From: JAWKWH01 sp963669455
Lineage (GTDB): Bacteria; Pseudomonadota; Alphaproteobacteria; Rhizobiales; Rhizobiaceae
Length of the DNA: 64,000 nt
Assembly: GCA_963669455.1 (NCBI GenBank)
Contig: OY770026.1
Span: 3,224,001 to 3,288,000 of the forward strand
Direction of reading: 5' to 3'
Made by a program: the position numbers and the translations under genes. How positions within the stretch are numbered: the first letter of the stretch is position 1; each line of letters begins with the position of its first letter. Below the pieces are notes generated by a model that saw only the letters and a list, made by a program, of their open reading frames with translations, was not told where the DNA came from and ran no database searches. Shown here piece after piece: positions 8,072 through 16,928 of this stretch.

Positions 8072-9013
8072 TTAAAGCCTGCCCAGCCGCTCGGTCAGCA
8101 ACGCAAAAAAGCCGTCAGCGTCGATATCGCGCATAACATGGGCGTTTTTCGGCTTGCCAGTGACATGCCACCAGTCGACCACCGTCGATCCCATGGTCAG
8201 TTCCGACATGGTTTCCACCGTTACATTGACATGACGGCCGGAAAACAGTTCCGGCTTGAGCAGCCAGGCAATGACGCAAGGGTCATGCAGCGGACCGCCA
8301 TCGGTTCCGTACTTGCTCTCGTCAAATCGTTCAAAAAAACCAAGCATTAGCGCAACCGCATCACCGACCGGCGTCGCAAGGGAACGGATCGCCTCGACCC
8401 GCTTTCGCGTGGTCAGAGCCTTGTGGGTGACATCAAGCGGCATCATGACGATGGGAATGCCGGATTTGAAAACCACATCGGCTGCCTGCGGATCGACATA
8501 GATATTGAACTCAGCCGATGGCGTGACATTGCCCTGTTCGAAATAGCCGCCACCCATCAGCACGATCTGCTTAACCCGGGCGGCGATCTGCGGCGCGCGG
8601 TTTAGCGCCAGAGCGATGTTGGTCAGCGGGCCGAGAACGGCAAGCGTCACCGTACCGTCTGGTTCGGACATCAATGTTTCGATGATGAAATCAATCGCAT
8701 ACTGGTCCTGGAGCGGCATTTTCGGCTCGGGCAATTCCGGACCGTCCAGCCCTGAACTGCCATGCACCTCTTCGGCCGTTACCAGGGAGCGGCATAGCGG
8801 TGCTATTGCTCCTTCATAGACCTTGATATCGGGCCGGCCGGCCAGTTCGCACACCTTGCGTGCATTGAGGCTCGTCAGCGCCAGCGGCACATTGCCCGCA
8901 ACCGCCGTGATACCCAGCACGTCGATCTCCGGGCTCGCCAGCGCCAGCAAAATGGCGACCGCGTCGTCCTGGCCGGGGTCGGTATCGATGATAATTCTTT
9001 GATCGGCAGGCAT
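8072..9013 (-). CDS. Nucleoside hydrolase (IunH/Rih family)
   Basis: The 313-residue enzyme hydrolyses the N-glycosidic bond of ribonucleosides for purine/pyrimidine salvage. The family signature DTDPGQDDAVAILLAL lies at residues 10-25 and provides the Ca2+-binding aspartates. NIALALNRAPQIAARV, the VLMGGGYFEQGNVTPSAEFNIYVDPQAA box and the late GPLHDPCVIAWLL with a Ca2+-ligand aspartate are all present. Length fits the family. Nucleobase specificity cannot be read. The start is divergent from hsp20 with a 123-bp gap that holds the hsp20 heat-shock promoter. Confidence 0.93.
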   Translation of the reverse strand: MPADQRIIIDTDPGQDDAVAILLALASPEIDVLGITAVAGNVPLALTSLNARKVCELAGRPDIKVYEGAIAPLCRSLVTAEEVHGSSGLDGPELPEPKMPLQDQYAIDFIIETLMSEPDGTVTLAVLGPLTNIALALNRAPQIAARVKQIVLMGGGYFEQGNVTPSAEFNIYVDPQAADVVFKSGIPIVMMPLDVTHKALTTRKRVEAIRSLATPVGDAVALMLGFFERFDESKYGTDGGPLHDPCVIAWLLKPELFSGRHVNVTVETMSELTMGSTVVDWWHVTGKPKNAHVMRDIDADGFFALLTERLGRL

Positions 9014-9033
9014 TGATGGGTGAATCTTTCAAT

Positions 9034-9062
9034 CTTGAACTGGCGGGAAAAACGCACCATAT
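9034..9062 (+). promoter_or_regulatory. Predicted RpoH (sigma-32) promoter of hsp20
   Basis: CTTGAA (9034-9039), a 17-base spacer and CCATAT (9057-9062) match the alphaproteobacterial RpoH pattern of CTTG at -35 and a C-rich/TAT -10. The next gene on this strand is the small heat-shock protein, whose ATG is 75 bases downstream. Spacing and gene identity make this one of the better promoter calls in the window. Confidence 0.72.
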
Positions 9063-9136
9063 CAGGGACAGGCTGCGTAATGCCACAACAAATAAGCGGG
9101 TTTCGCAGACCAGAGATCGCTCAAAGAGGACTCTGC

Positions 9137-9562
9137 ATGACGAGAATGGCACCTTTTTCAAGCCCATTGCTGCTTGGCTTCGAATCGATGGAAAAGGCGC
9201 TCGAACGGGTGGTGAAATCCGGAGACGGGTACCCGCCATACAATATCGAGCGTATCGAAGCCCACGGGAAAAATCGCGAACGTTTGCGGATAACGCTTGC
9301 CGTTGCAGGCTTTTCGGAAGACGACCTTGACGTCAGCATCGAAGAGAATCAGCTGGTTATTCGCGGCAAACAAAGCGATGAAGGAGACCGGCAGTTTTTG
9401 CATCGCGGCATCGCTACAAGGCAGTTTCAACGCTCTTTCGTGCTTGCCGATGGCATGCGTGTTTCCAGTGCCGAACTGGAAAACGGACTGCTTGCTATCG
9501 ACCTCGATCGGCCAGAACCTGAAAAAATGATACGAAAAATCAATATTTCGGTCAAAGACTGA
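9137..9562 (+). CDS. Small heat-shock protein, Hsp20/IbpA class
   Basis: The 141-residue holdase chaperone has an N-terminal arm (PFSSPLLLGFESMEKALERV, typical of class-A alphaproteobacterial sHsps), an alpha-crystallin domain at about residues 35-125 with the AGFSEDDLDV and ENGLLAIDL strands, and a C-terminal tail. The I-x-I anchor appears as KINIS near the end. ATG 9137 has an AAAGAGGA Shine-Dalgarno and agrees with the class-A start MTRMAPFSSPL; an upstream ATG at 9020 in the same frame would put translation across the predicted promoter. It is followed 94 bp later by a DUF1150 gene, a common pairing in Hyphomicrobiales. Confidence 0.94.
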   Translation: MTRMAPFSSPLLLGFESMEKALERVVKSGDGYPPYNIERIEAHGKNRERLRITLAVAGFSEDDLDVSIEENQLVIRGKQSDEGDRQFLHRGIATRQFQRSFVLADGMRVSSAELENGLLAIDLDRPEPEKMIRKINISVKD

Positions 9563-9656
9563 ACAGGTTCGGTCCGGAATTAATATTTCGGAATGAATGA
9601 AGGGCGCCTTGGCAGCGTTGCCTATAAGGGAGCGCGGCCGTGGAAGGAGGCTTGAA

Positions 9657-9914
9657 ATGAATATGGAAAACCTAGACGGCGTCATGAGTGCCGACCAGTT
9701 TGCAAGTCTGGGCGAAGGCCGTGTTGCCTATGTCCGCAAGATGCAAAGCGATGATTTGATCGGCCGGTATCCGGGATTGCCCGAATTGGACCGCGGATTG
9801 GAGCTTTGGGCTCTGTTTTCAGCAGACGGACAACCGATCCTTTTGACCGGCGAACTGCAATCAGCCCTTGCCGGGGCGGTGGAAAACGAACTGACGGCGG
9901 TGGCTATTCACTGA
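9657..9914 (+). CDS. DUF1150 family small protein
   Basis: An 85-residue protein with the DUF1150 pattern: a FASLGEGRVAYVRKM N-terminal strand, a central acidic segment, LELWALFSADGQPILLTG and an AVENELTAVAIH tail. Family function is unknown; it is small, soluble, and frequently encoded directly after Hsp20 genes in this bacterial order, as here, so a link to heat stress is plausible. ATG 9657 is chosen because of the strong GGAAGGAGG Shine-Dalgarno; the frame extends to 9597 without one. Confidence 0.85.
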   Translation: MNMENLDGVMSADQFASLGEGRVAYVRKMQSDDLIGRYPGLPELDRGLELWALFSADGQPILLTGELQSALAGAVENELTAVAIH

Positions 9915-9937
9915 GCGGGAACATTGGACCGCTCCGC

Positions 9938-10402
9938 TCAAGCTGCGTGCGGCGCCTCGGACTGGGACAGGAAATTGTGAATGACCGCGGCGTCGGATGT
10001 GCCGCGAATTTTGGAGACCGTATCGGAATCACGCAAAACCCTCGCGATTCTTGATAGCGCCTTCAAATGATCGGCTCCCGCCCCTTCAGGCGCCAGCAGC
10101 AAGAAAACCAGATCCACCGGCTGATCGTCCATCGCCTCGAAATCAACCGGCGTTTCCAGACGTGCAAATACGCCTGTGATCCGGTCAATGCCGGGCAGTT
10201 TTCCATGGGGAATTGCAATTCCGGCGCCAACGCCTGTCGATCCCAGGCGTTCGCGTTGCAGGATCGTATCGAAAATATCCCGCTCAACCAGGCCCGTCAG
10301 CTCGGCTGCGCGCTCTGAAACCACCTGCAACAGCTGCTTTTTGGAGTTTGCCTTCAATGCCGGCAAAACAGACTGCATATCGATCAAGTCACCCAGATCC
10401 AT
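9938..10402 (-). CDS. ptsN: PTS IIA-Ntr nitrogen-regulatory phosphocarrier PtsN
   Basis: The 154-residue protein is the last acceptor of the nitrogen PTS, tuning potassium and nitrogen/carbon responses rather than importing sugar. The phosphorylatable histidine lies in the motif GIAIPHGKLPG, and the VDLVFLLLAPEGAGADHLKALSRIARVL block is characteristic. ATG 10402 gives the typical MDLGDLI start; a TTG three codons upstream is possible. It ends the conserved lpt-rpoN-hpf-ptsN gene string. Converges with the DUF1150 gene over a 23-bp gap that contains a weak GAGCGG/CCGCTC inverted repeat (9913-9934). Confidence 0.95.
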   Translation of the reverse strand: MDLGDLIDMQSVLPALKANSKKQLLQVVSERAAELTGLVERDIFDTILQRERLGSTGVGAGIAIPHGKLPGIDRITGVFARLETPVDFEAMDDQPVDLVFLLLAPEGAGADHLKALSRIARVLRDSDTVSKIRGTSDAAVIHNFLSQSEAPHAA

Positions 10403-10457
10403 CGAACCCAAATTCCCTTAGTTACAGACGATCAGCCAATCTACTTGCTGCGGTGCG

Positions 10458-11039
10458 TCAACTGCCCTTGGTTGCCGCTGCGGATGGATCAATCCAACCG
10501 ATATTTCCGTCTGGCCTGCGATAGACAATATTGACCTCGCCATTGGCAGCGCTTCGAAAAACGAAAACAGGCGCGTCCTTCGTATCCAGTTCCACCACTG
10601 CCGAAGCCACCGACATCGTCTCCAATGACATGGATGATTCGGCTATGATTGCCGGAGCATAATCCTCAGGCACTTCTTCTTCTTCGTTTTCCATACCCGC
10701 CATGATCGTGTAGGCGATATCAGTGGCGGGAATGCGACTTTCGTTGTTGTGAGATTTCAACCGGCGCTTATAGCGGCGAAGGCGCGTCTCAACACGCTCG
10801 GCAGCCGCATCAAAGGCACCTTCAGGGCGCTGGCCCTTTCCTGCAGCCTGCAGGGTAATTCCGGTATCCAGCCGCACCAGGCAATCGGCCGAAAAACGAG
10901 ACCCGGACTTCTCAACGGTCACATGGCCGGAAAATCCACCGTCAAAATATTTGTCGACCGCATCACCAATTCTGCTCTCGATCGCTGCTCGAAAGGAATC
11001 GCCGATTTCCATATGTTTGCCGGATACGCGCAGGGTCAT
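10458..11039 (-). CDS. hpf: Long-form ribosome hibernation promoting factor
   Basis: The 193-residue protein is a long HPF: residues 1-105 are the RaiA/YfiA ribosome-binding domain (LRVSGKHMEIGDSFRAAIESRI, then AAAERVETRLRRYKRRLKSH), a variable acidic linker follows, and residues 135-190 are the dimerisation domain (DTKDAPVFVFRSAANGEVNIVYRRPDGNIGWIDP) that drives 100S formation. It inactivates ribosomes in stationary phase. It lies between rpoN and ptsN, the conserved order. The 220 bp between it and the rpoN stop show no other gene, so it probably has its own promoter there. Confidence 0.95.
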   Translation of the reverse strand: MTLRVSGKHMEIGDSFRAAIESRIGDAVDKYFDGGFSGHVTVEKSGSRFSADCLVRLDTGITLQAAGKGQRPEGAFDAAAERVETRLRRYKRRLKSHNNESRIPATDIAYTIMAGMENEEEEVPEDYAPAIIAESSMSLETMSVASAVVELDTKDAPVFVFRSAANGEVNIVYRRPDGNIGWIDPSAAATKGS

Positions 11040-11259
11040 CTGTAATGCACTTTCTTGCCGGAGATTCCGGTTTGAGCTTATCGCCCTAGCACCGCCGCGA
11101 AAAGGGGCGCTGAAAAAATAGCCATCATTCGGTTTTGCTGATCTATCATATTGCGGCCAGTCACAGAGTACCTAAAGCATCAACCAACCGCAGCGAGCGC
11201 GCTTCTAGTCACATCAAGGACAGTTGTCAAGAATACCGGAACCCCGCTGACAATAACAG
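11040..11259. other. Non-coding gap between rpoN and hpf
   Basis: A 220-bp stretch between the rpoN stop and the hpf start. No open frame with coding character, RNA gene or convincing repeat was seen. It is the natural place for an hpf promoter, but no motif stands out. Confidence 0.5.
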
Positions 11260-12810
11260 TTACTGGCGCCCCGCTGCCATCATGGTGCGTTTCTCGCGGC
11301 GCCTTTGAACCGACGATGGAATATTCATTGCCTCGCGATATTTGGCGATGGTACGCCGGGCGATGTTGATGTTGGATTTACTGAGGATATCCACAAGATC
11401 ATAGTCGGACAAAACCGCATCAGGCGCTTCATCGTCGATCAGCTCCTTGATTTTGTGACGTACCGACGCGGAGGAATGGGCATCACCATCGTCACTGGCG
11501 GAAATTGCCGCCGTGAAAAAGTAGCGAAGTTCAAAAACACCACGCGGCGTGATCATATATTTGTTCGCCGTCACGCGGCTGACGGTCGATTCGTGCATCT
11601 CAATCGCATCGGCAACGGCTTTCAAGGTCAACGGCTTCAGCTGTGAAATACCGTGGACAAGAAAGGCATCCTGCTGGCGCACGATTTCAACCGACACCTT
11701 CAAAATGGTCTTGGCGCGCTGGTCCAGGCTGCGGGTAAGCCAATTGGCATCTTGAAGGCAATCGTCCAGAAATTTCCGGTCCTTTTCGCTATCGACCGTT
11801 TTCGACACACGCTGATAGTAGGTCTGGTTGGTCAAAACGCGCGGCAAAGCAGCCGCGTTGAGTTCAACCGACCAACTTCCATCTGCCGCCGGCAGCACGG
11901 TCACATCGGGTACGATATCGACTGCCGTCGCACTGGTGAAAGCCGAGCCCGGCTTGGGGTCCAGGGCACGAATTTCCGACAACATATCGACAAGATCCTC
12001 CTCGTCGACGCCGCAGATGCGCTTGAGCGATGCAAAATCGCGCTTGGCCAGCAGGCTCAGATTGTCGATCAGCGCTTTCATTGCGGGATCCATCCTGTCG
12101 CGGTCGGCCAATTGGATCGCAAGGCACTCATTCAGATTACGGGCAAACAGGCCGGCGGGATCAAAGGTCTGGCAGTCCATCAAAACCGCCTCGACCTGAT
12201 GCAATTCAACGCCCAGACGGCCGGCGATTTCAGCGCAATCGCCACGCATATAACCTGCTTCGTCGAGACAATCGGCAAGCTCGCCGGCAATAATCAAGTT
12301 GGCGGCACCGCGGATCGTAAACGCAATCTGCTCGCCGACATGATCCCTCAAGGTGGTTTTGGCCGCAGCTATCGCATCCAGCGAAACCGAGCCACCGCCG
12401 CTATCAACACTTCCCGAAGGCGCCGACTTCCATTGCGACTGCAATTCAGGGGTCAGCGAGTTTTGCGCACCGGGGTCGTCTGGAAACACGTTTTCAAGCG
12501 ACGTATCCAGCTTGTCGGCAATCGATCCGGTGTCGATTTCCAGATCGGAGGACAGCCATTCCTCATCGCGGGCACGGTCCTGCGGCTCCGGTTCCGCACC
12601 GGCCGTCTCCTGGCTTCGTCTCTCATTGGCCTTTGCCGAACCATCATCGGGCTCGCCAAGCGACAGCAGCGGATTGCGCTCGACCTCATCATCGATGAAC
12701 TGCGCCAACTCGCCATGGGTCATCTGCAACAGCTTGATGGATTGCATCAGCTGCGGGGTCATGACCAGCGACTGCGACTGGCGTAACTGCAATTTGGCTG
12801 ACAGTGCCAT
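11260..12810 (-). CDS. rpoN: RNA polymerase sigma-54 factor RpoN
   Basis: The 516-residue sigma factor recognises -24/-12 promoters and needs AAA+ activators. Region I is the glutamine/leucine-rich N-terminus (LQLRQSQSLVMTPQLMQSIKLLQMTHGELAQFIDDEVERNPLL), followed by an acidic region II (residues 50-140), the core-binding region and the C-terminal DNA-binding part. The RpoN box is visible as ARRTIAKYRE, preceded by the HTH HESTVSRVTANKYM and RGVFELRYFF. It is complete and normal in length. It lies 109 bp downstream of lptB in the classical lpt-rpoN-hpf-ptsN cluster. Confidence 0.97.
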   Translation of the reverse strand: MALSAKLQLRQSQSLVMTPQLMQSIKLLQMTHGELAQFIDDEVERNPLLSLGEPDDGSAKANERRSQETAGAEPEPQDRARDEEWLSSDLEIDTGSIADKLDTSLENVFPDDPGAQNSLTPELQSQWKSAPSGSVDSGGGSVSLDAIAAAKTTLRDHVGEQIAFTIRGAANLIIAGELADCLDEAGYMRGDCAEIAGRLGVELHQVEAVLMDCQTFDPAGLFARNLNECLAIQLADRDRMDPAMKALIDNLSLLAKRDFASLKRICGVDEEDLVDMLSEIRALDPKPGSAFTSATAVDIVPDVTVLPAADGSWSVELNAAALPRVLTNQTYYQRVSKTVDSEKDRKFLDDCLQDANWLTRSLDQRAKTILKVSVEIVRQQDAFLVHGISQLKPLTLKAVADAIEMHESTVSRVTANKYMITPRGVFELRYFFTAAISASDDGDAHSSASVRHKIKELIDDEAPDAVLSDYDLVDILSKSNINIARRTIAKYREAMNIPSSVQRRREKRTMMAAGRQ

Positions 12811-12919
12811 GGCGTCTAGAGTTTATCCTGTTTTTCCAGGCTCTACGCGAGGTCGCGCAAGAACCAACGAGCCGGCCTGATCCGGCACGTCAAGCGGCAT
12901 CATACACACAACAGGTTTC

Positions 12920-13726
12920 CTAAAGGGTAAAGCCCTCGCCCAGATATAGGCGCCGCACATCCTGATTGCCGACAATCTCGTTTGGCCGCCCATGTGTCAG
13001 AAGCTCACCTGCGTGGAGAATATAGGCCCGGTCGATCAGGCCGAGTGTCTCGCGTACGTTGTGATCGGTGATCAAAACACCAATCCCGCGGGCGGTCAAA
13101 TGCCTCACCAGCTCCTGGATATCGGCAACAGCAATCGGATCGACGCCGGCAAAGGGTTCGTCCAAAAGCATGAAATTCGGATCGGTTGCCAGCGCCCGGG
13201 CGATTTCCAGCCGCCGCCGCTCGCCGCCCGACAGTGAAATGGCGGGCGCCTTTCGCAAATGCGCGATGTGAAATTCCTCCAAAAGCGCATCGAGTTTGTC
13301 TTCACGCACCTTCCTGTCGCGAACGGCAATTTCCAGCACGGCGCGGATATTGTTTTCGACGCTCAGGCCGCGGAAAATCGATGCTTCCTGCGGCAGATAG
13401 CCGATGCCGAGGCGGGCGCGGCGGTACATCGGCATTCCGGTGACATTGTTGCCATCGATTTCAATCGATCCTTCATCGACCGGCACCAGGCCTGTCACCA
13501 TGTAAAAACAGGTGGTTTTGCCCGCACCGTTGGGGCCCAGAATACCGACGGCTTCGCCCGAACTCACGCCGAATGACACATTATTGACGACACGGCGGCC
13601 CCGGTAACTCTTGGACAGGCCGTGTGCAACCAGCGTCCCCTTCCCGTCAACGGTCGAGTTGGGTGTTGCCGGTGCTGCTTGCGTAACCGGTGGTTCAGGA
13701 CTGTTCAAAATCTGCCGCCGCCTCAA
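12920..13726 (-). CDS. lptB: LPS export ABC transporter ATPase LptB
   Basis: The 268-residue ATPase powers extraction of lipopolysaccharide from the inner membrane with LptFG and LptC. Walker A GPNGAGKTT, Q-loop GYLPQEASIFRGL, signature LSGGERRRLEIARAL and Walker B NFMLLDEPFAGVDP with the H-loop in ITDHNVRETL are all visible. The N-terminus carries a 30-residue proline/alanine-rich extension before the ABC core. It starts two bases after the lptA stop, so lptC-lptA-lptB form a coupled unit. Confidence 0.96.
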   Translation of the reverse strand: MRRRQILNSPEPPVTQAAPATPNSTVDGKGTLVAHGLSKSYRGRRVVNNVSFGVSSGEAVGILGPNGAGKTTCFYMVTGLVPVDEGSIEIDGNNVTGMPMYRRARLGIGYLPQEASIFRGLSVENNIRAVLEIAVRDRKVREDKLDALLEEFHIAHLRKAPAISLSGGERRRLEIARALATDPNFMLLDEPFAGVDPIAVADIQELVRHLTARGIGVLITDHNVRETLGLIDRAYILHAGELLTHGRPNEIVGNQDVRRLYLGEGFTL

Positions 13727-13728
13727 AC

Positions 13729-14292
13729 TCAGTTGGTTTCGTTCCTGGGTGTTATCTGCATGATGACGCGGCCGGTACTGCTGGTTTCACCATCGCACCC
13801 ATCGAAGTTGGCCAGCCCCGTCTTCATCTGAACGGTTAGCTTACAGCCGACAATGACATTGTCACCTTCACTGAGCACGACTTTTTTGCCGCTCAAAACC
13901 AGCGTCTCCGATTTCATGTCAAAGGTGCCCTGGTCGCCAGTGGCCACCTGGTTTTCGGACTTGATGTAAACCTTGCCATCAACCTCCAGCTTCTCGATAT
14001 TCGATGATCCGGTGGAAACCGACCCGCCATCCTTGGCATAGTGGACGATCATACGCCCGGATTTGAGCAATGTCGGGCCCTGAACAACGCTGACATTGCC
14101 GGAAAAGATCGCGCGCCGCTCATTGTCACGAACCTCAAGACGGTCGCTTTCGATATTGATCGGTTCATCGCCAGAAAGCTTTATGCCTGTCAGGCGGCTA
14201 GAATCTTCCTGAGCCATTGCCGGAACTGAGGCCGCGACGGCAAACAGTGCTGCGAAGGCCATGCGCCGGACAAGCTTTAAACTACTATTCAT
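13729..14292 (-). CDS. lptA: LPS transport periplasmic protein LptA
   Basis: A 187-residue exported protein with a signal peptide (positive MNSSLKLVRR, hydrophobic AFAALFAVAASVP, cleavage near AMA-QED). The mature part is the OstA/LptA jellyroll: EPINIESDRLEVRDNERRAIFSGNVSVVQGPT and later strands ending in MQMKTG-type sequence. It forms the periplasmic bridge for LPS between LptC and LptD. It overlaps lptC by eight bases and is followed two bases later by lptB. Confidence 0.93.
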   Translation of the reverse strand: MNSSLKLVRRMAFAALFAVAASVPAMAQEDSSRLTGIKLSGDEPINIESDRLEVRDNERRAIFSGNVSVVQGPTLLKSGRMIVHYAKDGGSVSTGSSNIEKLEVDGKVYIKSENQVATGDQGTFDMKSETLVLSGKKVVLSEGDNVIVGCKLTVQMKTGLANFDGCDGETSSTGRVIMQITPRNETN

Positions 14293-14962
14293 TTTTGTCT
14301 TTATCCTTCAGCCTGTCTGGCAAAACGGTCATACGAACACGTTTTTCGAATACAACCACACCACCATTGTTGTCAGCGACCATCGTGTCGGCATGAAGTG
14401 TCGAACCATCCATGTTTATGCTGACGGGCTGTGACGATGTTATCGTTCCCGACTTCATATCGACAAAGGCCGATGCCAACTTCGCCACCATGCCGTCGCT
14501 GGTTTTTATCGTCATCGGGCTAAGTACATCCAGAGTATTGTTTTCATTGTCGAAAACACCATCTCGCGCGGTGATATTCGCCCAATTCTCCGCTTCGATG
14601 GGCAGGCGGGCATCGATGTTTTCCAACACAATCTTCGTTGTGTCGGACAGGTCCTGAATTGCGCGATCTGCAGTCATGGCATAGGGCAGATTGTCCTTGG
14701 TAAATCCATTGAGCTTCGGATTGGCCATGACCAGCTTGCCGTCTTTGATCGCCGATCCGGTGATGTCTATGGCAAAACCGCCCGGGGCCGATATCCACGC
14801 CCAGGCCGCAAATAGCCCAACGAGCAGAAGCGCGGCTGCCGGCAATCCCAGCTTGAGCAACCGGACACGGCGCGAATGCCGCTTTGCCCGGTTAAAATTT
14901 GACCGTCCGTTGTTGGAAAGCCCAATTTGAGCGGCGGAATTTCGTTCAATACTTGTTGACAT
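14285..14962 (-). CDS. lptC: LPS export system protein LptC
   Basis: A 225-residue bitopic protein: about 35 cytosolic basic residues, one membrane helix (LGLPAAALLLVGLFAAWAWI, about residues 38-57) and a periplasmic LptC beta-jellyroll. The latter contains the signature MANPKLNGFTKDNLPYAMTADRA and later MKSGTITSSQPVSI. It accepts LPS from LptBFG and hands it to LptA. It is the first gene of the lptCAB string and its 3' end overlaps lptA by eight bases. Confidence 0.92.
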   Translation of the reverse strand: MSTSIERNSAAQIGLSNNGRSNFNRAKRHSRRVRLLKLGLPAAALLLVGLFAAWAWISAPGGFAIDITGSAIKDGKLVMANPKLNGFTKDNLPYAMTADRAIQDLSDTTKIVLENIDARLPIEAENWANITARDGVFDNENNTLDVLSPMTIKTSDGMVAKLASAFVDMKSGTITSSQPVSINMDGSTLHADTMVADNNGGVVVFEKRVRMTVLPDRLKDKDKNE

Positions 14963-15213
14963 TCAACATCGCTTTGCGGGCCGGTCTCAATTCAGAGTGA
15001 TCAAGGTCGTGGTCAGGTTGTAGTGAGGTTGGGGATTTGGAGCAAGTTGCACCACAATATGGTTATTATTGGATGACGGAGGTGGTTCCAGCGTTTCAAT
15101 GGTACAAGATAGCAATGAGTTCAATTGTAGCACCCCGATTACTGTGGCGGCTTGCAATTCGATCGCCTATGTAGTGTTTAGCGAATTTCTATCTTGGAGC
15201 AGGTGAGGAAATC
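14963..15213. other. Divergent promoter region lptC / sppA
   Basis: A 251-bp gap between the divergent lptC and sppA starts. It should carry both promoters. No coding frame, repeat or recognised operator was found. Confidence 0.45.
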
Positions 15214-16170
15214 ATGGCAGCAATGGCTAATGAGATAATCGACCGGCGTCGATTGCGCCGTAAGCTCACTTTTTGGAGGATCGCCACACTGCTGGTGGCT
15301 GCTGTCGCGATCATCGCGGCTTCCTTGCGCATCTTTGGCGATGATGTTGCGGGGGTAACTTCCGACCATATTGCAAAGATACGCATTGAAGGGACGATTG
15401 TTGAAGACGAGGAACTGCTTGAGCGATTGCGTAAGATCGGTGAATCGGATGATGTCCAGGGCGTCATCATTGCTGTGGATTCGCCTGGCGGTACGGTAAC
15501 GGGTGGAGAATCAATCTATGAAGCGATCCGCGAGATCGCGGAAAAGAAACCGGTCGTGACCCAGGTCGGCACGCTTGCCGCATCGGCAGGCTATATGATT
15601 GCCACGGCCAGCGACCACATCGTGGCCCGGCAATCGTCAATCGTCGGCTCTATCGGCGTATTGGTGCAATTTCCGGAATTCACCGGCCTGATGGAAAAGA
15701 TCGGTGTCGGCCTGGAGGAGATAAAATCCTCCCCATTGAAGGCTGAACCATCGCCATTCAACAAGACGACCGAGGAGGAACGCGAAATGATCCGGGCCGT
15801 GATCATGGATTCCTACAACTGGTTCGTTGACCTTGTTGCCGAACGGCGCCCACTTGACCGGACGCAGGTGCTTGCCGTAGCTGATGGCTCCATCTTCACC
15901 GGCCGGCAGGCTGTTAAGAAAAAACTGGTCGATGAACTTGGCGGTGAAGAAATTTCCCGTAATTGGCTGGAAAGCAAGGGGATTGAAACCGAACTCGACA
16001 TTATCGAATGGAAGAAAAAGCGCGATGTCGCGTTTTTTGGTCCTGTCGAGGTCTCCAGCCCGCTTGGACGATTGCTCGGCCTATCTGAGGGTGATCAGGA
16101 TTTGCTGGAGCGAACCGGCCTAGAACGTATATTTCTTGACGGGTTGGTCTCTGTCTGGCACCCTAAATGA
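15214..16170 (+). CDS. sppA: Signal peptide peptidase SppA, short form
   Basis: The 318-residue membrane-anchored serine protease degrades cleaved signal peptides. One N-terminal membrane helix (about residues 25-43) is followed by the ClpP-like fold. The nucleophile-containing motif GTLAASAGYMIATASDHIVA and the upstream GVIIAVDSPGGTVTGGESIYEAI are present, and the general-base lysine is expected in SSPLKAEPSPFNKTTEEER. It is the short single-domain form usual in alphaproteobacteria. ATG 15214 follows a GGAGCAGGTGAGG Shine-Dalgarno. ihfB follows 73 bp later. Confidence 0.94.
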   Translation: MAAMANEIIDRRRLRRKLTFWRIATLLVAAVAIIAASLRIFGDDVAGVTSDHIAKIRIEGTIVEDEELLERLRKIGESDDVQGVIIAVDSPGGTVTGGESIYEAIREIAEKKPVVTQVGTLAASAGYMIATASDHIVARQSSIVGSIGVLVQFPEFTGLMEKIGVGLEEIKSSPLKAEPSPFNKTTEEEREMIRAVIMDSYNWFVDLVAERRPLDRTQVLAVADGSIFTGRQAVKKKLVDELGGEEISRNWLESKGIETELDIIEWKKKRDVAFFGPVEVSSPLGRLLGLSEGDQDLLERTGLERIFLDGLVSVWHPK

Positions 16171-16243
16171 TAAGCGGGAACCATCGATAAACACTGAGAA
16201 ATCAGAAATAGACGGCAACTGGAATTTTCAGCGAAGGCATATC

Positions 16244-16528
16244 ATGATCAAATCCGAACTCGTGCAGATAATTGCCAACCGCAATCCCCACCTTTTTCAA
16301 CGTGACGTTGAAAACATCGTCAATGCAATCCTCGATCAGATCACCGATGCGCTGGCCGAAGGCAACCGGGTGGAATTGCGTGGTTTCGGCGCCTTTTCGG
16401 TAAAAAACAGGCCGGCCAGAACCGGCAGAAATCCGCGGACGGGAGAATCTGTAGCGGTCGAAGAAAAATGGGTGCCGTTTTTCAAGAGCGGCAAAGAATT
16501 GCGTGTCCGCCTCAACTCCAACTCCTGA
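16244..16528 (+). CDS. ihfB: Integration host factor beta subunit
   Basis: The 94-residue DNA-bending protein has the complete HU/IHF fold: the N-terminal helices (MIKSELVQIIANRNPHLF), the central GFGAFSVKNRPARTGRNPRTGE arm with the DNA-intercalating proline context, and the C-terminal helix VPFFKSGKELRVRLN. It pairs with IhfA. The start is the ATG at 16244; an in-frame upstream extension overlaps sppA. The sppA-ihfB-lapA order is conserved in Rhizobiales. Confidence 0.96.
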   Translation: MIKSELVQIIANRNPHLFQRDVENIVNAILDQITDALAEGNRVELRGFGAFSVKNRPARTGRNPRTGESVAVEEKWVPFFKSGKELRVRLNSNS

Positions 16529-16550
16529 CACCCGAAAAACGATAAAATCC

Positions 16551-16874
16551 ATGCTCAACAGACTTTTCATCGCGCTCATTTTGGTGCCGATAGCGGTTAT
16601 TCTCATTGTGCTGGCCGTTTCGAACAGAACATGGGTGAGCTTCACGATTGACCCGTTTAACCCCGGCAACCCCGCGCTTACCCTGGAACTTCCGCTTTTC
16701 GTCTGGCTTTTTGCCACGCTGGCGATCGGAATGATGCTGGGCTCCCTTGCAACCTGGCTGAAGCAGGGCCGCTACCGCAAGGCGGCGCGCAAAAGCAAAA
16801 GCACGGGCGAAACCCCGGGCGAAGACATCAAAACCAAGCAGACTTCGCTGGCGCTGACCGTTCCGGGCAGTTGA
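16551..16874 (+). CDS. LapA-domain (DUF1049) inner-membrane protein
   Basis: A 107-residue protein with two membrane helices (about residues 5-25 and 45-68) and the LapA-domain loop between them (NRTWVSFTIDPFNPG). A charged cytosolic tail rich in lysine follows the second helix. In E. coli the related LapA/YciS works with LapB in tuning LpxC turnover; whether this short homologue does so is not shown. It starts 22 bp after ihfB. Confidence 0.8.
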   Translation: MLNRLFIALILVPIAVILIVLAVSNRTWVSFTIDPFNPGNPALTLELPLFVWLFATLAIGMMLGSLATWLKQGRYRKAARKSKSTGETPGEDIKTKQTSLALTVPGS

Positions 16875-16928
16875 GAATTTTTAAAACCTGACACCAATTT
16901 GTTGGTGGGAAGAACCCGGTAGACGGCC

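Noticed and set aside
9913..9934. GAGCGG/CCGCTC hairpin between DUF1150 and ptsN as a terminator
   Set aside because: Six-base arms, a ten-base loop and no T-run; too weak for a separate feature.
11775..12786. Long open frame antisense to rpoN
   Set aside because: A shadow frame of a GC-biased gene; rpoN is complete on the other strand.
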